NCBI RefSeq assembly: GCF_000876015.1
Contig: NZ_BBQM01000001.1
Location: forward strand, 124,001 to 188,000
Length of the DNA stretch: 64,000 nucleotides
Source of the DNA: Cupriavidus basilensis
GTDB taxonomy: Bacteria > Pseudomonadota > Gammaproteobacteria > Burkholderiales > Burkholderiaceae
Reading direction: 5' to 3'
In this document: positions 47,585-57,500 of the stretch, piece after piece
Position numbering within the stretch: position 1 is the stretch's first letter
Layout: every line of letters begins with the position of its first letter
Position numbers and translations under genes: made by a program
The notes under the pieces: generated by a model
Told to the model about the DNA's origin: nothing
The model's database searches: none
What the model saw: the letters and a program-made list of their open reading frames with translations, nothing else

Positions 47585-47797
47585 TTACGGTTCGGTGCTC
47601 TTGAGATGGGTCCAGCGGTCCGGCCCGTCCTCGGTGGCGGCGGACAGCAGGATGGTCTGCCCGCAGACCTGGCAGCGATAGACGAACGCGTTGCCGCCCA
47701 CGCCGGCGTGGAACGTACTGGCCTTGACGAGCCGCGGATGTGGCGGGAAATGGCCGGGGCGGTCGACTTGCGCCATGCACAGCTCGCAGAGTGACAT
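47585..47797 (-). CDS. Small double-CxxC (zinc-ribbon-like) protein
   Basis: A 70-residue protein, not recognised as a named family. MSLCELCMAQVDRPG and YRCQVCGQTILL provide two CxxC knuckles 37 residues apart, enough for one zinc site. HTHLKS-like residues near the C-terminus and a His-Pro-rich middle (HFPPHPRL) are visible. AGGAGG lies 5 nt before the ATG, the best ribosome-binding site in this area. A -10-like TATACT (47857-47862, minus strand) and the palindrome ATGCTG-TGGTG-CAGCAT (47834-47850) lie just upstream, so it may be regulated on its own. Confidence 0.7.
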   Translation of the reverse strand: MSLCELCMAQVDRPGHFPPHPRLVKASTFHAGVGGNAFVYRCQVCGQTILLSAATEDGPDRWTHLKSTEP

Positions 47798-47955
47798 GCC
47801 TGCCTCCTGGGAATGCGCTGCGCGAACCACGAAATGCTGTGGTGCAGCATGAGTCCAGTATAGAGGTCTTTCGGCGCGGGGGCAGCGTCGCCCGGGCCGC
47901 ATACACAGTCGTTTGCGTTTTCCGCATGCGGCGTGCCGCGCACGCGCGGGGCGCC

Positions 47956-49575
47956 TCAGGTCGCCGCGGGTGGCGGTGGCGCCACCGCCAGCAGGTGGCG
48001 CACCTGCGGCGCGCCGGGGCCGCTGTGGAAGCGGCTGACGTCGCGCTGGAGGTCGGCGTCGGCGTTCGGCACGCGCTCGTGCTGGCGCAGGTGCTCGGCC
48101 CACGACTCCACCAGGAACCACTCGGTGAACGCGCCGGGATCGGCCGCGTCTTCCATCACGCCCCAGTTGAACGCGCCGTCGCGCAGGCGCTCCTCGGACA
48201 GCGCATGGACCGCGCGCAGGAAGCCGTCGCGGTTCTCGCTGCTGACGCGGTAGGCGATCTGGACCATCACCGGGCCGCGGTCATGCGCCACGGCTTCGGC
48301 CAGCGCCGGCTCGGGCCAGTGGTGCGCCGGCACGAGGTCGTCCTCGCCGCGCGGCAGCTTGACCCGGTGCAGCGCCACGCCGGCCACGGCCAGCCCGGCC
48401 GCCGCCGCCATCAGCCCCTGGGCGACGCCCAGCTCCTGCGCGACGAAGCCCCACAGCAGGCTGCCGCCCGCCATCGCGCCGTTGAAGACCATCTGGTACA
48501 CCGCCAGCGCGCGGCCGCGCACCCAGTTCGGCAGGATCGCCTGCGCGGTGCCGCCGAGCGTGGTCAGCGCCATGATCCACGCCGCGCCCAGCAGGAGCAG
48601 CAGCGGCAGCGCCAGCCACACCGGGGGCGCGGCCGACAGCGCCGCCATCACCGCCGCGGTGGCGAGCGCGGACAGCAGCACCAGGCCGTCGGCATCGAGG
48701 CGGCGCTGCAGGCCGGGCATGGCCAGCGCGCCGAGGATGGCGCCCGCGCCGACCGCGCCGAGCAGGATGCCGTAGAGGCTCGCGCCGCCGTGCAGCAGCT
48801 GCTTGGCCACCAGCGGCAACAGCGCCCACACGCTGCTGCCGAAGGCGAAATGGCAGGCCGAGCGCGCCAGCACCACGTGCAGCCGGCGGTGCGCGCGCGT
48901 GAAGCGCAGCCCCGCGCGGAAGGCGCCGAAGAACTGCTCGCGCAGCGGGTCGTCGGCGCGGGCCGGGCGCTTCCACCACAGCAGCGCCGCCACCACGAAG
49001 ACGTAGCTGGCGAGGTCGAAGCCATAGGTCACGGCCGCGCCGAAGGCCGCCAGCAGCAGCCCGCCCGCGGCCGGGCCGATGGCGCGCGCGATGTTGACGC
49101 CCAGCGCGTTGAGCGCCACCGCGTTCTTGAGCTCGCGCTGCGGCACCAGCTCGGGCACGATCGACTGCCAGGTCGGCCCCATCATGGCCGCGCCGATGCC
49201 GCCGGCGAAGGCCATCGCCACCAGGATCTCGATGGTCAGCGCGCCGCGCCAGGCCAGCGTCATCAGCGTGCCGCTCACCAGCGCCAGCGCGGCCTGGATC
49301 ACGATCAGGAAGCGGCGCCGGTCGAGGATGTCGGACAGCACGCCGGCGGGAATCGCCAGCAGGAACACCGGCAGCGTCGCCGCGGCCTGGATCGTGGCCA
49401 CGGCCGCCGGCGAGCCGGACAGGTCGGTGGCCAGCCAGGCGCTGGCCACGTCGCGCATGAAGCTGCCCACGTTGCCGAGTACCGTGGCCGCCCACAGCAC
49501 GGCGAAGGTGGTCTGCGCCAGCGGCGCGAAGCTGCCCGCCGGCCTGGCGCCCGCGTCGCCGCCGGCCGCCGTCAC
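47956..49575 (-). CDS. MFS exporter of the MFS_3 (TMS effector) family with C-terminal extension
   Basis: An inner-membrane exporter of 539 residues. Ten to twelve transmembrane helices span about 20-400 (FAVLWAATVLGNVGSFMRDV, GVLSDILDRRRFLIVIQAAL with motif A). A soluble domain of about 110 residues follows (VMVQIAYRVSSENRDGFLRA, FTEWFLVESWAEHLRQHERV), resembling a small monooxygenase-like fold common in this family. The GTG at 49573-49575 was chosen because it overlaps the stop of a short leader frame; a TTG at 49617 is the other option. The substrate is unknown. Confidence 0.82.
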   Translation of the reverse strand: MTAAGGDAGARPAGSFAPLAQTTFAVLWAATVLGNVGSFMRDVASAWLATDLSGSPAAVATIQAAATLPVFLLAIPAGVLSDILDRRRFLIVIQAALALVSGTLMTLAWRGALTIEILVAMAFAGGIGAAMMGPTWQSIVPELVPQRELKNAVALNALGVNIARAIGPAAGGLLLAAFGAAVTYGFDLASYVFVVAALLWWKRPARADDPLREQFFGAFRAGLRFTRAHRRLHVVLARSACHFAFGSSVWALLPLVAKQLLHGGASLYGILLGAVGAGAILGALAMPGLQRRLDADGLVLLSALATAAVMAALSAAPPVWLALPLLLLLGAAWIMALTTLGGTAQAILPNWVRGRALAVYQMVFNGAMAGGSLLWGFVAQELGVAQGLMAAAAGLAVAGVALHRVKLPRGEDDLVPAHHWPEPALAEAVAHDRGPVMVQIAYRVSSENRDGFLRAVHALSEERLRDGAFNWGVMEDAADPGAFTEWFLVESWAEHLRQHERVPNADADLQRDVSRFHSGPGAPQVRHLLAVAPPPPAAT

Positions 49576-49637
49576 GGCGCCGCCCGGTGGCGGGCCGCGC
49601 GGGCGCCGGGCCGGCAAGCGGGTACACGTGGGGTCAT
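49572..49637 (-). other. Possible leader peptide frame before the MFS exporter
   Basis: MTPRVPACRPGARAARHRAA-type frame of 21 codons with an excellent site GGAGGTAGCGAC before its ATG, ending in a GTGA overlap with the exporter start. It may be a coupled leader, or the true exporter start separated by a one-base frameshift in a GC tract. Confidence 0.35.
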
Positions 49638-49875
49638 GTCGCTACCTCCGTCGGCTGGACGCCCGGCGCCTGTCGGCGCCGCGGGGCGTGAGTGCATGGT
49701 AGGCAAGGGCGCGAGGAAGCACAACGGGCATGCGCTGGCCACGGCCTGCGGCGCCGGCGGCACGCGCAATGCCGCGGCGTTCCGGCAGCGGGGTTTGCCG
49801 TTATATTCGGCGATATACTACGAGCCGGTTGCGCGGCCCGCGCGCGGAACCCAGATGACACGGAGGCAAGACGCC

Positions 49876-50403
49876 ATGCTGACCGAAACCGCGCCGCAGG
49901 CGCATCCGCCGCATGCGCAGGACGCGCAGGATATGCAGGACGTCCGGCATTTCTCCGACAGCATCGCCGTGACCGGCGTGCTGCCGGGCAGCCGCAGCTT
50001 CGGCCGCGACGAGCTGCTCGCGCTGGCCGACGTGCGCAGCGGCCCGGCCACCATCGAGTGCTATTCGGGGCGGCACGTGCGCGACCTGGGCGGCATGCGC
50101 GGCGTGCGGCTGACGGCGCTGCTCGATGCGGCGGGCATGCAGTCGCTGCCGCGCGCGGTGTGCAAGCGGCTGGTCATCGCCGCGCTGGCCGGCGACGGCT
50201 ACGCCTGCCTGTTCACCTGGCACGAGTTGTACAACACGCCGGTGGGCGAGGGCGCCATCGTGATGGTGGAGCAGGACGGCGTGGCGCTGCCGCCGTCCGC
50301 CGGCGGCCTGCAGCTGGTGTCGCTGGGCGACCTGCGCCTCGGCCCCAGGCAGGCCAGCGCCGTGAACCGCATCGAGGTGCGCGGCTGGCAGGCCGCGGGC
50401 TAG
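49876..50403 (+). CDS. Molybdopterin-dependent-oxidoreductase-fold protein
   Basis: A 175-residue protein with the sulfite-oxidase-like molybdopterin-binding fold in shortened form. LPGSRSFGRDELLALADVRS, ATIECYSGRHVRDLGGMRGVRLTALL and YACLFTWHELYNTPVGEGAIVMVE follow the usual order. The cysteine in IECYSG is in the position that coordinates molybdenum in larger members, but whether this short form binds cofactor is unclear. No signal peptide is visible. GGAGG lies 9 nt before the ATG. It has no operon partner: it is divergent from the MFS exporter and convergent with a Bug gene. Confidence 0.75.
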   Translation: MLTETAPQAHPPHAQDAQDMQDVRHFSDSIAVTGVLPGSRSFGRDELLALADVRSGPATIECYSGRHVRDLGGMRGVRLTALLDAAGMQSLPRAVCKRLVIAALAGDGYACLFTWHELYNTPVGEGAIVMVEQDGVALPPSAGGLQLVSLGDLRLGPRQASAVNRIEVRGWQAAG

Positions 50404-50432
50404 GCGCTCGGGGCGCCGCCATCGCGGCGGGC

Positions 50433-50453
50433 GGCGCGGCGGGGGGCCGCGCC
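50433..50453 (+). terminator. GC-rich hairpin after the molybdopterin-fold gene
   Basis: GGCGCGGC/GCCGCGCC (8-bp stem, loop GGGGG) followed by GGGTCTTT, between convergent genes. Confidence 0.5.
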
Positions 50454-50466
50454 GGGTCTTTCCGTC

Positions 50467-51450
50467 TTACTCCGCGCTGGCGCCGGAGTCCTTCGCCACC
50501 TTGGTCCACTTGACCGTCTCGGCGCGGATGAAGCCGGCCAGTTGCGCGGGCGTCATGTCGCCGGCGGTCACGCCCTGTTCCTCGAAGCGCTTCTGCACGT
50601 CGGGCTGCTTGAGCAGCTTGGCCAGCTCGGCGGCCACGCGCTGCTCCACCGCCGGCGGCGTGCCGTGCGGCGCCATCACGGCGTACCACGTGGTCACTTC
50701 GAAGCCCTTCACGCCGCTCTCGTCCAGCGTGGGCACGCCGGGGTAGGCGCCCGAGCGCTTGGCCGTCGTCACCGCCAGCGCGCGGACCTTGCCGCTGCGC
50801 ACGTGCGGCGCGGCCGACGGGCTGGTCTCGATGGCCATCTGGATCTGGCCGGCGATCAGGTCGGTCATCATCGGCGCGCCGCCCTTGTAGGGCACGTGGG
50901 CGATGTCGGTGTGGGTCATCGAGCGGAACAGCTCGCCGGACAGGTGCTCGGTGCTGCCGGTGCCGGCCGAGCCGTAGTTGACCTTGCCCGGATGCGCCTT
51001 GATGTAGGCGATCAGCTCCGGCACGTTCTTGGCCGGGATCGACTGGTTGACCAGCAGCACGTTGGGCGTCAGCGCGGCCAGCCCGACGGGGTCGAGGTCC
51101 CTGATGAAGTCGTAGGGCAGGCTTTTGTAGATGCCGGGCGCCATCGTGTGCGCCACGGTGGCCAGCAGCAGGGTGTAGCCGTCCGGCTGCGCGCGCGCCA
51201 CGATGCCGGCGCCGAGCGTGCCGCCCGCGCCGGGGCGGTTGTCCACCACCACCGGCTGGTGCAGCGCCTCGCCGAGCTTCTGGCCGATGGTGCGGCCGAT
51301 GATGTCGGTGGTGCCGCCCGCGGCGAACGGCACCACCAGCGTGACCGGCTTGGCGGGCCACGGGTCCGCCGCGAACGACGCGGCGCCGGCGGACATGAGG
51401 AGGGTGCCGATGATGCCGGCGAGCGCGGCGCGGCGGGCGGTGGACTGCAT
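50467..51450 (-). CDS. Bug-family (TctC) solute-binding protein
   Basis: A 327-residue periplasmic receptor with signal peptide (AALAGIIGTLLMSAGAASFA) and mature core WPAKPVTLVVPFAAGGTTDIIGRTIGQK, PVVVDNRPGAGGTLGAGIVA and VNYGSAGTGSTEHLSGELF. AGGAGAC precedes the ATG at 51448-51450; an upstream in-frame start is unlikely. It is the third gene of a minus-strand unit after a TPP enzyme and a LysR regulator, which suggests that its ligand is related to the TPP enzyme's substrate. Confidence 0.93.
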   Translation of the reverse strand: MQSTARRAALAGIIGTLLMSAGAASFAADPWPAKPVTLVVPFAAGGTTDIIGRTIGQKLGEALHQPVVVDNRPGAGGTLGAGIVARAQPDGYTLLLATVAHTMAPGIYKSLPYDFIRDLDPVGLAALTPNVLLVNQSIPAKNVPELIAYIKAHPGKVNYGSAGTGSTEHLSGELFRSMTHTDIAHVPYKGGAPMMTDLIAGQIQMAIETSPSAAPHVRSGKVRALAVTTAKRSGAYPGVPTLDESGVKGFEVTTWYAVMAPHGTPPAVEQRVAAELAKLLKQPDVQKRFEEQGVTAGDMTPAQLAGFIRAETVKWTKVAKDSGASAE

Positions 51451-51591
51451 GATGTCTCCTGGAGGGATGGCTCTTGTCGTGCGTGCGTCATGCGCCGGGC
51501 AATGCGAGGGCATGCGCCGGCGGGGCGCGCTGTTGGCGTGACTGTACGCAGCGCCGCCGGGCGGCGCCAGTCACGTTGCGGCAAGGGGTCT

Positions 51592-52551
51592 TCAGGATTC
51601 GTGAAGGGTGGCGCCGGGCCAGCGGCCCTCGGTGACGAGCGCGCGCGTCACGCTGGCCAGCACGGTGCGCGCGGCCAGCCCGGCCGGCGACAGTTCGTCG
51701 TCGCTCAGGCTGACCAGCAGGTTGGGCCGGCACACCGTGCCGGAGCCATTGCCGCCGTGGGTGCCGTTGCCGCCGTCGGCGATCTCGGTCATGGCGAGCG
51801 GCTCGCCGAGCAGCCGCGCCACCGCGGCGCCGGGCTGGATGGTGGCGCCCAGGCCGGCGCGCACCGCGTCCATCAGCATGGCCAGGCCGTCGATCTCTGC
51901 CACCACGTTGGGCTGGTGCTGGCCGCGCGCGAACGCCTGGTTGAGCAGCGCGCGCAGGCCGTGCGGGCTGCTCGGCAGGATCAGCGGCAGCGCGCCGAGC
52001 TGCTCCAGCTCCAGCGGGCCGCCGGCGGGCACGCCGGGCAGGCCGTCGCGCGCGATCAGGAACAGCCGCTCTTCCAGCAGCGGCGTCACGCTCCAGCGCT
52101 GGCCGGCCTCGACCTGGAACAGCACGGCGAGGTCGAGCTGGCGCGCGCCGATCATCGCGGCCAGGTTGCCGGACAGGTTCTCCACCAGGTGCAGGCGGAT
52201 GTCGGGATAGCGCTCGCGCATGGCCAGCATGAATGGCAGGCCGAGCACGGCCACGGTGCTGGGCGCCATGCCCACGCTGACGTGGCCGGACAGGCGCGCG
52301 AGCTGGGCCGCGCGCACCGCGTCGTCGGCATGGCGGATGGCGAGCTGCGCCTGGCGCCAGAAGGCCAGGCCGGCGTCGGTGGGCACCGCGCCGCTGGAGG
52401 TGCGCTGCAGCAGGCGCGTGGACAGCTCGCTCTCCAGCCGGCTGATCTGCTGGCTCAGCGCGGAAGTGACCACGCCCAGCTTCTGCGCCGCCTGGCCCAT
52501 GCTGCCCATCTCCACCACCTGGACGAAATAGCGTAGCTGCCGAAGTTCCAT
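51592..52551 (-). CDS. LysR-family transcriptional regulator
   Basis: A 319-residue regulator of the CynR/CatM-like group by pattern. Its HTH is residues 1-60 (MELRQLRYFVQVVEMGSMGQ, AAQKLGVVTSALSQQISRLE) and its effector domain is about 90-300. It lies between the TPP enzyme (57 bp upstream) and the Bug gene (141 bp downstream), all on the minus strand, so it may regulate its own operon. The strong palindrome at 54336-54361, upstream of the TPP gene, is a possible site. Confidence 0.92.
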   Translation of the reverse strand: MELRQLRYFVQVVEMGSMGQAAQKLGVVTSALSQQISRLESELSTRLLQRTSSGAVPTDAGLAFWRQAQLAIRHADDAVRAAQLARLSGHVSVGMAPSTVAVLGLPFMLAMRERYPDIRLHLVENLSGNLAAMIGARQLDLAVLFQVEAGQRWSVTPLLEERLFLIARDGLPGVPAGGPLELEQLGALPLILPSSPHGLRALLNQAFARGQHQPNVVAEIDGLAMLMDAVRAGLGATIQPGAAVARLLGEPLAMTEIADGGNGTHGGNGSGTVCRPNLLVSLSDDELSPAGLAARTVLASVTRALVTEGRWPGATLHES

Positions 52552-52608
52552 GTCTGTGTGTCTCTGGTTTTTCTGCTCGGGGGCGGCAGCCCGCATTGTG
52601 CACGGTGC

Positions 52609-54234
52609 CTAGCCGCGCGCCACCAGCGGCGCCGCCACGCCCTCGATCCGCACGTTGACGCAGGCCGGCTTGCCCGAGGCGATGGCGCGCCGCACGGCGG
52701 GCAGCAGTTCGTGCGCCTCGCGCACCAGCTCGCCGTGCCCGCCGAAGGCCGCGCACACCTGGTCGTAGCGCGTGGGCAGCAGCTCGCAGCCGACCAGCCG
52801 GTCCCGGCCGTAGCTGTTCAACTGGATCTGGTACTCGGCGTTCCAGCGCGCGTCGTTGCCGACCACGGCGACGAACGGCAGGCTGTAGCGCAGCGCGGTG
52901 TCGAACTCGGCGATGTGGAAGCCGGCGCTGCCGTCGCCCATCATGGCGATGACCGGGGCTTCCGGCTGCGCCAGCCGCGCCGCCAGCGCCATCGGCAGGC
53001 CCGCGCCGATGGCGCCGGCGGGGCCGTTGACGAGGCGGTGCGGCGCGTGCAGGCAGGCCTGCGCCCACTGCCCGAACTCGCCGCCGTCGGAAACCAGCAC
53101 CGCGTCGGGGTGGCTGTCCAGGATGGTCTGCAGCGGGCGGCAGGCCTGCACCGGGTGCAGCGCGCCGGCGCCGGCCGCGGTGTCCCACGCCGCCGGCCGG
53201 TAGCGGATCGCGGCGTCCACTTCGCCGCGCCACGCGGCGTGCGCCTGGCTGCCGGCCGCGAGTTGCGTGAGCTGCGCGATGGCGCTGCCCACGTCGGCCT
53301 GCCGCGCGAAGCGCAGGCGCTCGCCGGCGGCGCGCCGGCTGCGCGCGAGTTCGTCCGCGTCGGCGTCGATCTGCAGGAAGGCGCAGTCCGGCGCGAACGC
53401 GGGCGCGGCGCCGAAGCGCAGCGTGAAGTCCAGGCGCTTGCCCAGCAGCAGCACGCAGTCGGCGCGCGCCAGCATCTGCGCGAACGCGCCCAGGCCCGGG
53501 TCGGCGATGCCGCGCGGGCTTTCCATGCCGGCCACCGGGATGCCGGTGCCGGCTTCCAGCGCCGCCGTGGCGGCGCGCCCGCGCGCGCTCAGCCACGCCG
53601 GCCCGGCCAGGATCAGCGCGCGCCGCGCGCCGGCCAGCAGCGCCAGCACGGCGCGCGCGTCGTCCGCGCCGAACGCGGGCGCGGCGGGTGGCGCGGCGAC
53701 GGACGCGGGCGCGCCGGCCGGGCCCACGAGGTCTTCGAGCGCGTCGGTCGGCAGGCTCAGGTGCACCGGGCCGGGCCGGCCGGCGGCGGCGATGCGCATC
53801 GCCAGCGCCATGTCGGCGGCGACCGCATCCGCGCCGGCGCAGGTCCACGCGGCCTTGCACACCGGCGCCGCCATCTCGGCCTGGCGCATTTCCTGGAACG
53901 CGCCGAAGCCGTGCTGCCGGTTCGGCGCGTGGCCGGACAGCAGCACCACCGCGGACTCCGACATCTGCGCGGTGTAGAGCGCCGACACCGCGTTGGCATG
54001 GCCGGGGCCGCCCGTCACCAGCGCCACGCCGACCTCGCCGGTCAGGCGCGCCCAGGCGTCGGCCATGTGCACGGCGGCGGCTTCGTGGCGCACGTGCACC
54101 AGCGCGATGCCGGCGCCGAGGCAGGCATCGAAGACCGGCATCACGTGGTTGCCGGACAAGGTGAACAGGCGGCGCACGCCGGCCCGCGCCAGCGTGGCGG
54201 CGAGCGCGTCGGCGCCGCGTGGGGACTTCGCCAT
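52609..54234 (-). CDS. Thiamine-pyrophosphate enzyme (acetolactate-synthase-like)
   Basis: A 541-residue TPP enzyme of the acetolactate synthase/benzoylformate decarboxylase/oxalyl-CoA decarboxylase superfamily. The PYR domain has the catalytic Glu in HVRHEAAAVHMADAWAR (about residue 50) and LVTGGPGHANAVSALYTAQM. The Ala-rich middle domain runs about 190-330. The PP domain has the TPP motif GDGSAGFHIAEFDTAL followed by NDARWN. No regulatory subunit gene is adjacent, so a catabolic role is more likely than branched-chain amino-acid synthesis. It is linked with a LysR and a Bug gene. Confidence 0.88.
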   Translation of the reverse strand: MAKSPRGADALAATLARAGVRRLFTLSGNHVMPVFDACLGAGIALVHVRHEAAAVHMADAWARLTGEVGVALVTGGPGHANAVSALYTAQMSESAVVLLSGHAPNRQHGFGAFQEMRQAEMAAPVCKAAWTCAGADAVAADMALAMRIAAAGRPGPVHLSLPTDALEDLVGPAGAPASVAAPPAAPAFGADDARAVLALLAGARRALILAGPAWLSARGRAATAALEAGTGIPVAGMESPRGIADPGLGAFAQMLARADCVLLLGKRLDFTLRFGAAPAFAPDCAFLQIDADADELARSRRAAGERLRFARQADVGSAIAQLTQLAAGSQAHAAWRGEVDAAIRYRPAAWDTAAGAGALHPVQACRPLQTILDSHPDAVLVSDGGEFGQWAQACLHAPHRLVNGPAGAIGAGLPMALAARLAQPEAPVIAMMGDGSAGFHIAEFDTALRYSLPFVAVVGNDARWNAEYQIQLNSYGRDRLVGCELLPTRYDQVCAAFGGHGELVREAHELLPAVRRAIASGKPACVNVRIEGVAAPLVARG

Positions 54235-54335
54235 CGTTTTTTTTCCGTTCTCGTGGTTTCGGTGTGGGCCGGGCGCCGCCCGCGGCGCGGCCATGCCCGC
54301 AGTTTGCCAGCCCGGCGGCGTATCCGTCCCTGTTT

Positions 54336-54361
54336 TCTCCTGACAGCGTACTGTCAGGAGA
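54336..54361. promoter_or_regulatory. Perfect 11-bp palindrome in the TPP-enzyme/UvrA2 spacer
   Basis: TCTCCTGACAG-CGTA-CTGTCAGGAGA, 102 nt upstream of the TPP enzyme start and 155 nt upstream of the UvrA-like start. It looks like an operator for a dimeric regulator. The half-sites are reversed relative to the LexA box (ACAG-N4-CTGT rather than CTGT-N8-ACAG). Confidence 0.65.
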
Positions 54362-54516
54362 TGTCAGCGCCACACCCGGCAAGCGGGCGCGCGCGCGTGC
54401 TTCGGGATAGGATAGCGGCCTGATCGTACCAATACCGCATGCTGCGTGCCGCCGGTGACACTCGCCGCCGCGCCCCGCCCACCCGCAGCAAACCGCAAGC
54501 CAAGAGGACGCAAGCC

Positions 54517-57500
54517 ATGTCATCCGGTGTCATCCGCATCCGCGGAGCCCGTCAGCACAATCTCAAGAATCTCGACCTCGACCTGCACACCGGCGAAATG
54601 ACCGTGGTGACGGGGCCGTCCGGGTCGGGCAAGTCGAGCCTGGTGTTCGACACGCTCTACGCCGAGGGCCAGCGCCGCTACGTCGAGACCTTCAGCGCCT
54701 ACGCGCGCCAGTTCCTCGACCGCATGGACCGGCCGCAGGTGGACCGCGTGGACGGCGTGCCGCCGGCGATCGCCATCGACCAGACCAACCCGGTGCGCAG
54801 CTCGCGCTCCACGGTCGGCACCATGACCGAGCTCAACGACCACCTCAAGCTGCTTTACGCGCGCGCGGCCGAGCTGTTCGACCGCAAGACCGCGCAGCCG
54901 GTGCGCCACGATTCGCCCGAGACGATTTATGCCGAATTGCAGGCGCGCGCCGCGCAGGACGATCCGCGCCTGGTGGTGACGTTCCCGGTGGAGCTGCCCG
55001 AGACCACCACCGAGGCCGAGATCGCGCAATGGCTGTCGGTCAGCGGCTACACGCGCGTGCAGGCGCAGCGCGTGGTCGCGTCGCCGACCGGCCCGCGCAA
55101 GGTGCTCGACGTGGTGGCCGACCGCTTCCGCCTCGGCAACACGGAGAAGGCGCGCGCGCTGGAGGCCATCGAGGCCTCGCTCAAGCGCGGCGGCGGCCGC
55201 GTCAACGTCTACGTGCTCAACGCCGCCGACGAGGCGGCCGGGCCGCAGGTGTGGCGCTTCTCCACCGGCCTGCACAGCCCCGAGAGCGACATCCGCTACG
55301 CCGACCCGCAGCCCGCGCTGTTCTCGTTCAACTCCGCCTACGGCGCGTGCGAGACCTGCCGCGGCTTCGGCCGCGTGATCGGCGTCGACCTCGGGCTGGT
55401 GATCCCGGACGAGCGCAAGAGCCTGCGCGACGGCGCCATCAAGCCGATGCAGACGCCGGCCTGGAAGGAATGCCAGGACGACCTGATGCGCTACGCCGCC
55501 CGCGCCGGCATCCCGCGCGACGTGCCGTGGTCCAGCCTGACCGCGGCCGAGCGCGCCTGGGTCATCGACGGCTCGCCCGACTGGAACGGCAAGTGGAACA
55601 CGCACTGGTACGGCGTCAAGCGCTTCTTCGACTATCTCGAGTCGAAGGCCTACAAGATGCACATCCGCGTGCTGCTGTCGAAGTACCGCAGCTACACCCC
55701 GTGCGAGACCTGCGGCGGCGCGCGCCTGAAGACCGAGGCGCTGCTGTGGCGCCTGGGCGGCAAGGCCGGCGCCGACGCCGTGTGCGAGCCGGCGCGGCGC
55801 TTCCTGCCGCGCGGCGTGGACTGGGACCGCGGCCAGCTCGAGGCGCTGCCGGGCCTGACCGTGCACGACCTGATGCTGATGCCGATCGGGCGCATCCGCC
55901 AGTTCTTCGACGAGCTCACGCTGCCGAGCCTGATGCTCGACGACGCGCTCAAGCTGCTGCTGGCCGAGGTGCGCACGCGCCTGAAGTACCTGTGCGACGT
56001 GGGCCTGGGCTACCTCACGCTGGACCGCCAGAGCCGCACGCTGTCCGGCGGCGAGGTGCAGCGCATCAACCTGACCACGGCGCTCGGCACCTCGCTGGTG
56101 AAGACGCTGTTCGTGCTCGACGAGCCCAGCATCGGCCTGCACCCGCGCGACCTCAACCGCATCGTCGAGGCCATGCGGCGCCTGCGCGACGCCGGCAACA
56201 CGCTGGTGGTGGTGGAGCACGACCCGTCCGTGATGCTCGCGGCCGACCGCCTGATCGACATGGGTCCCGGCCCCGGCGAGCGCGGCGGCAACATCATCTA
56301 TGACGGCACGCCGGGCGACATCCGCGCCGCCGGCACGCTCACCGGCGAATACCTCGCCGGGCGCCGCCAGGTGACCGACCTGTCCGCGTGGGCGCCGCGC
56401 CCGGTGGACGCCGCCACGCCGCGCATCGTGCTCGAAGGCGCCACCGAGCACAACCTGCGCGACGTCACCGTGGCGATCCCGCTGCAGCGCCTGGTGTGCG
56501 TGACCGGCGTGTCCGGCTCGGGCAAGTCCACGCTGCTGCAGGACGTGCTCTACCCGGCGATGGCGCGCCACTTCGGCAAGTCCACCGACGCGCCCGGCGC
56601 GTTCCGCCGGCTGGAAGGCGCCGGCCAGGTCAGCGACGTGGTGTTCGTCGACCAGTCGCCGATCGGCAAGACCGCGCGCTCCAACCCGGCCAGCTACGTC
56701 GGCGCGTTCGACGAGATCCGCAAGCTGTTCGCCAAGGCGCCGATGGCGCTGCAGCGCAGCTACACCGCCGGCATGTTCAGCTTCAACTCGGGCGACGGGC
56801 GCTGCCCCACGTGCGGCGGCTCCGGCTTCGAGCACGTCGAGATGCAGTTCCTCTCCGACGTCTACCTGCGCTGCCCCGACTGCGACGGGCGCCGCTACCG
56901 CGCCGAGATCCTCGAGGTGAAGATCGAGCGCGCGCTGCCGGGCCAGCCGCCGCGCCCGCTCAGCGTGGCCGACGTGCTGGAGCTGACCGTGAGCGAGGCG
57001 GTGGCGTATTTCGCCGGCGACGCCGCGGTGCTGCGCGTGCTCCAGCCGATCGTCGACGTGGGCCTGGAATACGTCAAGCTGGGCCAGCCGGTGCCGACGC
57101 TGTCGGGCGGCGAGGCGCAGCGCCTCAAGCTGGCCGGCTACCTGGCCGAGACCGCGCACGGCGGCATGGCGTCGCGCAACAAGCCGCTGCCGCACGAAGG
57201 CCGGCTGTTCATGTTCGACGAGCCCACCACCGGGCTGCACTTCGACGACATCGCCAAGCTGATGCGCGCGTTCGGCAAGCTGCTCGACGGCGGCCATTCG
57301 CTGATCGTGATCGAGCACAACCTCGACGTGGTGCGCGCGGCCGACTGGATCATCGACCTCGGCCCCGAGGGCGGCGACGCCGGCGGCGAGGTGCTGTGCG
57401 TGGGCACGCCGCAGGACGTGCGCGGCTGCGCCGCGTCCCACACCGGGCAGGCGCTGCTGCACTACGACCGCGCCATCGGCCACGCCTTCGCGCTCGACGA

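Noticed and set aside
47148..47681. Plus-strand 177-codon frame upstream of and through the orphan terminator
   Set aside because: It runs through a strong terminator, has no ribosome-binding site, and its Arg/Pro/Ala-rich composition is typical of non-coding frames here.
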